Part shown: positions 63,266-64,000 of the stretch, in pieces
Layout of the letters: the number at the start of each line of letters is the position of its first letter
How positions within the stretch are numbered: position 1 is the first letter of the stretch
Source: Streptomyces sp. NBC_00193
GTDB lineage: Bacteria; Actinomycetota; Actinomycetes; Streptomycetales; Streptomycetaceae
DNA: 64,000 bases
NCBI RefSeq assembly: GCF_026342735.1
Contig: NZ_JAPEMM010000001.1
Coordinates: 1,798,001 to 1,862,000, forward strand
Direction: 5' to 3'
Program-made: the position numbers and the translations under genes
The notes under the pieces: generated by a model
What the model was told of the DNA's origin: nothing
Databases searched by the model: none
The model's input: only the letters and a program-made list of their open reading frames with translations

Positions 63266-64000
63266 TTACGCGCGGCCGGTGGCCCGCCGGCGGAAGGCCA
63301 GGAACACCGCGCCACCGGCGGCGACGAGCGCCACACCGGCGATCAGCACCGGCCCGGTCGCGGCGCCGGTCTCGGCGAGGCCGCCGTTCGGCGTCTTGCC
63401 GTTGCCCGTACCGGCACCCGGGCTCGGAGTGGTGCTCGCACCCGGCGTGGCCGACGGGCTCGTGGAAGCCGTCGGCGCCGGGCCGGGGGTGGTCGGGGCC
63501 GGCGTGGGCGTGACCTGCTTGCCGTTGATCACGAAGGCGGCCTTGTTGTTGGCGTGGTTCGGGTCCCAGCTCGCCGGCCTGGTGCCGTTCGGGGCCCAGC
63601 CGCCGACCGTGACGGAGCCGGTGGCGTCCGCGATCACCTTCTCGATCTTCAGCTCGAACGGGAAGGCGAAGTTCTCCTTCTCCCCGATGACGTGCGAGGT
63701 CGGGCAGAAGTAGCGCGGGGCACCCAACTGCTCCTCGCGGTAGTCCCCCGAGGCCGTGGCGGCCCTGCAGAACTCCGGCACCTTGGTGACCTTCGCGCCG
63801 GCCGGGATCACGATGTCCGCCATGGCCACGTCCTCGCCGGACCGGAGGTGGGCGATCCACGCCGGGCCTTCGTTGCGGAAGCCGATCCCGGCCTTGACCG
63901 TCTCGCCCGCCTTGCCCTTCAGGGAGGTGGGGGTGGCCACCAGGTCTGCGGTGTTCTTCACCGAGAAGTCGAACTCGTGCTGGTTGTTCCACGGGTCCAG
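63266..64000 (-). CDS. LAETG cell-wall-anchored protein (3' part)
   Basis: C-terminal 244 residues of a surface protein whose start lies beyond the window edge. The visible part has Ig-like segments (GETVKAGIGFRNEGPAWIAH; an Asp/Asn-rich WDPNHANNKAAF), two Cys that could pair (PEFCRAA and RYFCPTS), a Pro/Thr/Ser linker, and a textbook sorting signal: LAETG, a hydrophobic helix, then FRRRATGRA. LAxTG motifs are used by class E sortases in Streptomyces. It ends at a terminator shared with nothing else. Confidence 0.92.
   Translation of the reverse strand: MDPWNNQHEFDFSVKNTADLVATPTSLKGKAGETVKAGIGFRNEGPAWIAHLRSGEDVAMADIVIPAGAKVTKVPEFCRAATASGDYREEQLGAPRYFCPTSHVIGEKENFAFPFELKIEKVIADATGSVTVGGWAPNGTRPASWDPNHANNKAAFVINGKQVTPTPAPTTPGPAPTASTSPSATPGASTTPSPGAGTGNGKTPNGGLAETGAATGPVLIAGVALVAAGGAVFLAFRRRATGRA

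Overview
The window is chromosomal DNA from a Streptomyces or very close relative. It has very high GC, many GTG starts, Ala/Gly/Pro-rich linkers, actinobacterial families and a gene order that, from memory, matches the Streptomyces coelicolor core segment from sdhB (SCO4855) through glyA, mdh, folD, purHN, sucCD and pcrA to guaA and chorismate mutase (SCO4784). No rRNA, tRNA, CRISPR, insertion sequence or prophage was seen.

Layout. 0-3.7 kb: 3' end of sdhB, a hydrolase, and a TetR operon with two matching operators. 3.7-13 kb: orphan solute-binding protein, metallophosphoesterase, secreted D-Ala-D-Ala carboxypeptidase, BrkB-type membrane protein, 2H phosphoesterase, trpS and glyA; glyA sits behind a ZTP riboswitch. 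13-19 kb: rocD, a YgiB/YgiC-like pair, a transporter, and a MocR regulator divergent from an AhpD-like protein. 19-22.3 kb: a three-gene unit in which two neighbouring proteins share a near-identical Gly/Asn motif. 22.4-35.3 kb: central metabolism (mdh, folD, purN-purH, sucC-sucD) interleaved with membrane proteins, including an unusual XRE/sigma-like/transmembrane fusion. 35.6-44 kb: a vWA, DUF5682, MoxR ATPase, SWIM and DUF5691 module whose divergent promoters match the actinobacterial DNA-damage (RecA-NDp/PafBC) promoter. 44-54 kb: icmB, a lipase, M23 and NlpC/P60 cell-wall hydrolases, pcrA, and a class F sortase beside a candidate substrate. 54-64 kb: a PspC/LiaFSR-like envelope-stress group, DoxX, a degenerate class II aldolase, guaA, and a chorismate mutase behind a predicted aromatic-codon attenuator. 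The window ends in an LAETG surface protein.

Working together: sdhB, mdh, sucCD and icmB feed the TCA cycle and propionate/isobutyrate metabolism. glyA, folD, purN, purH and guaA form a one-carbon/purine group, and the ZTP riboswitch gives glyA a direct sensor of folate-limited purine synthesis. The cell-wall hydrolases, carboxypeptidase, sortase and PspC kinase form an envelope group. The MoxR module and pcrA appear to share a DNA-damage promoter type. A modular palindromic repeat recurs after the stop codons of several genes and has also entered coding sequence.
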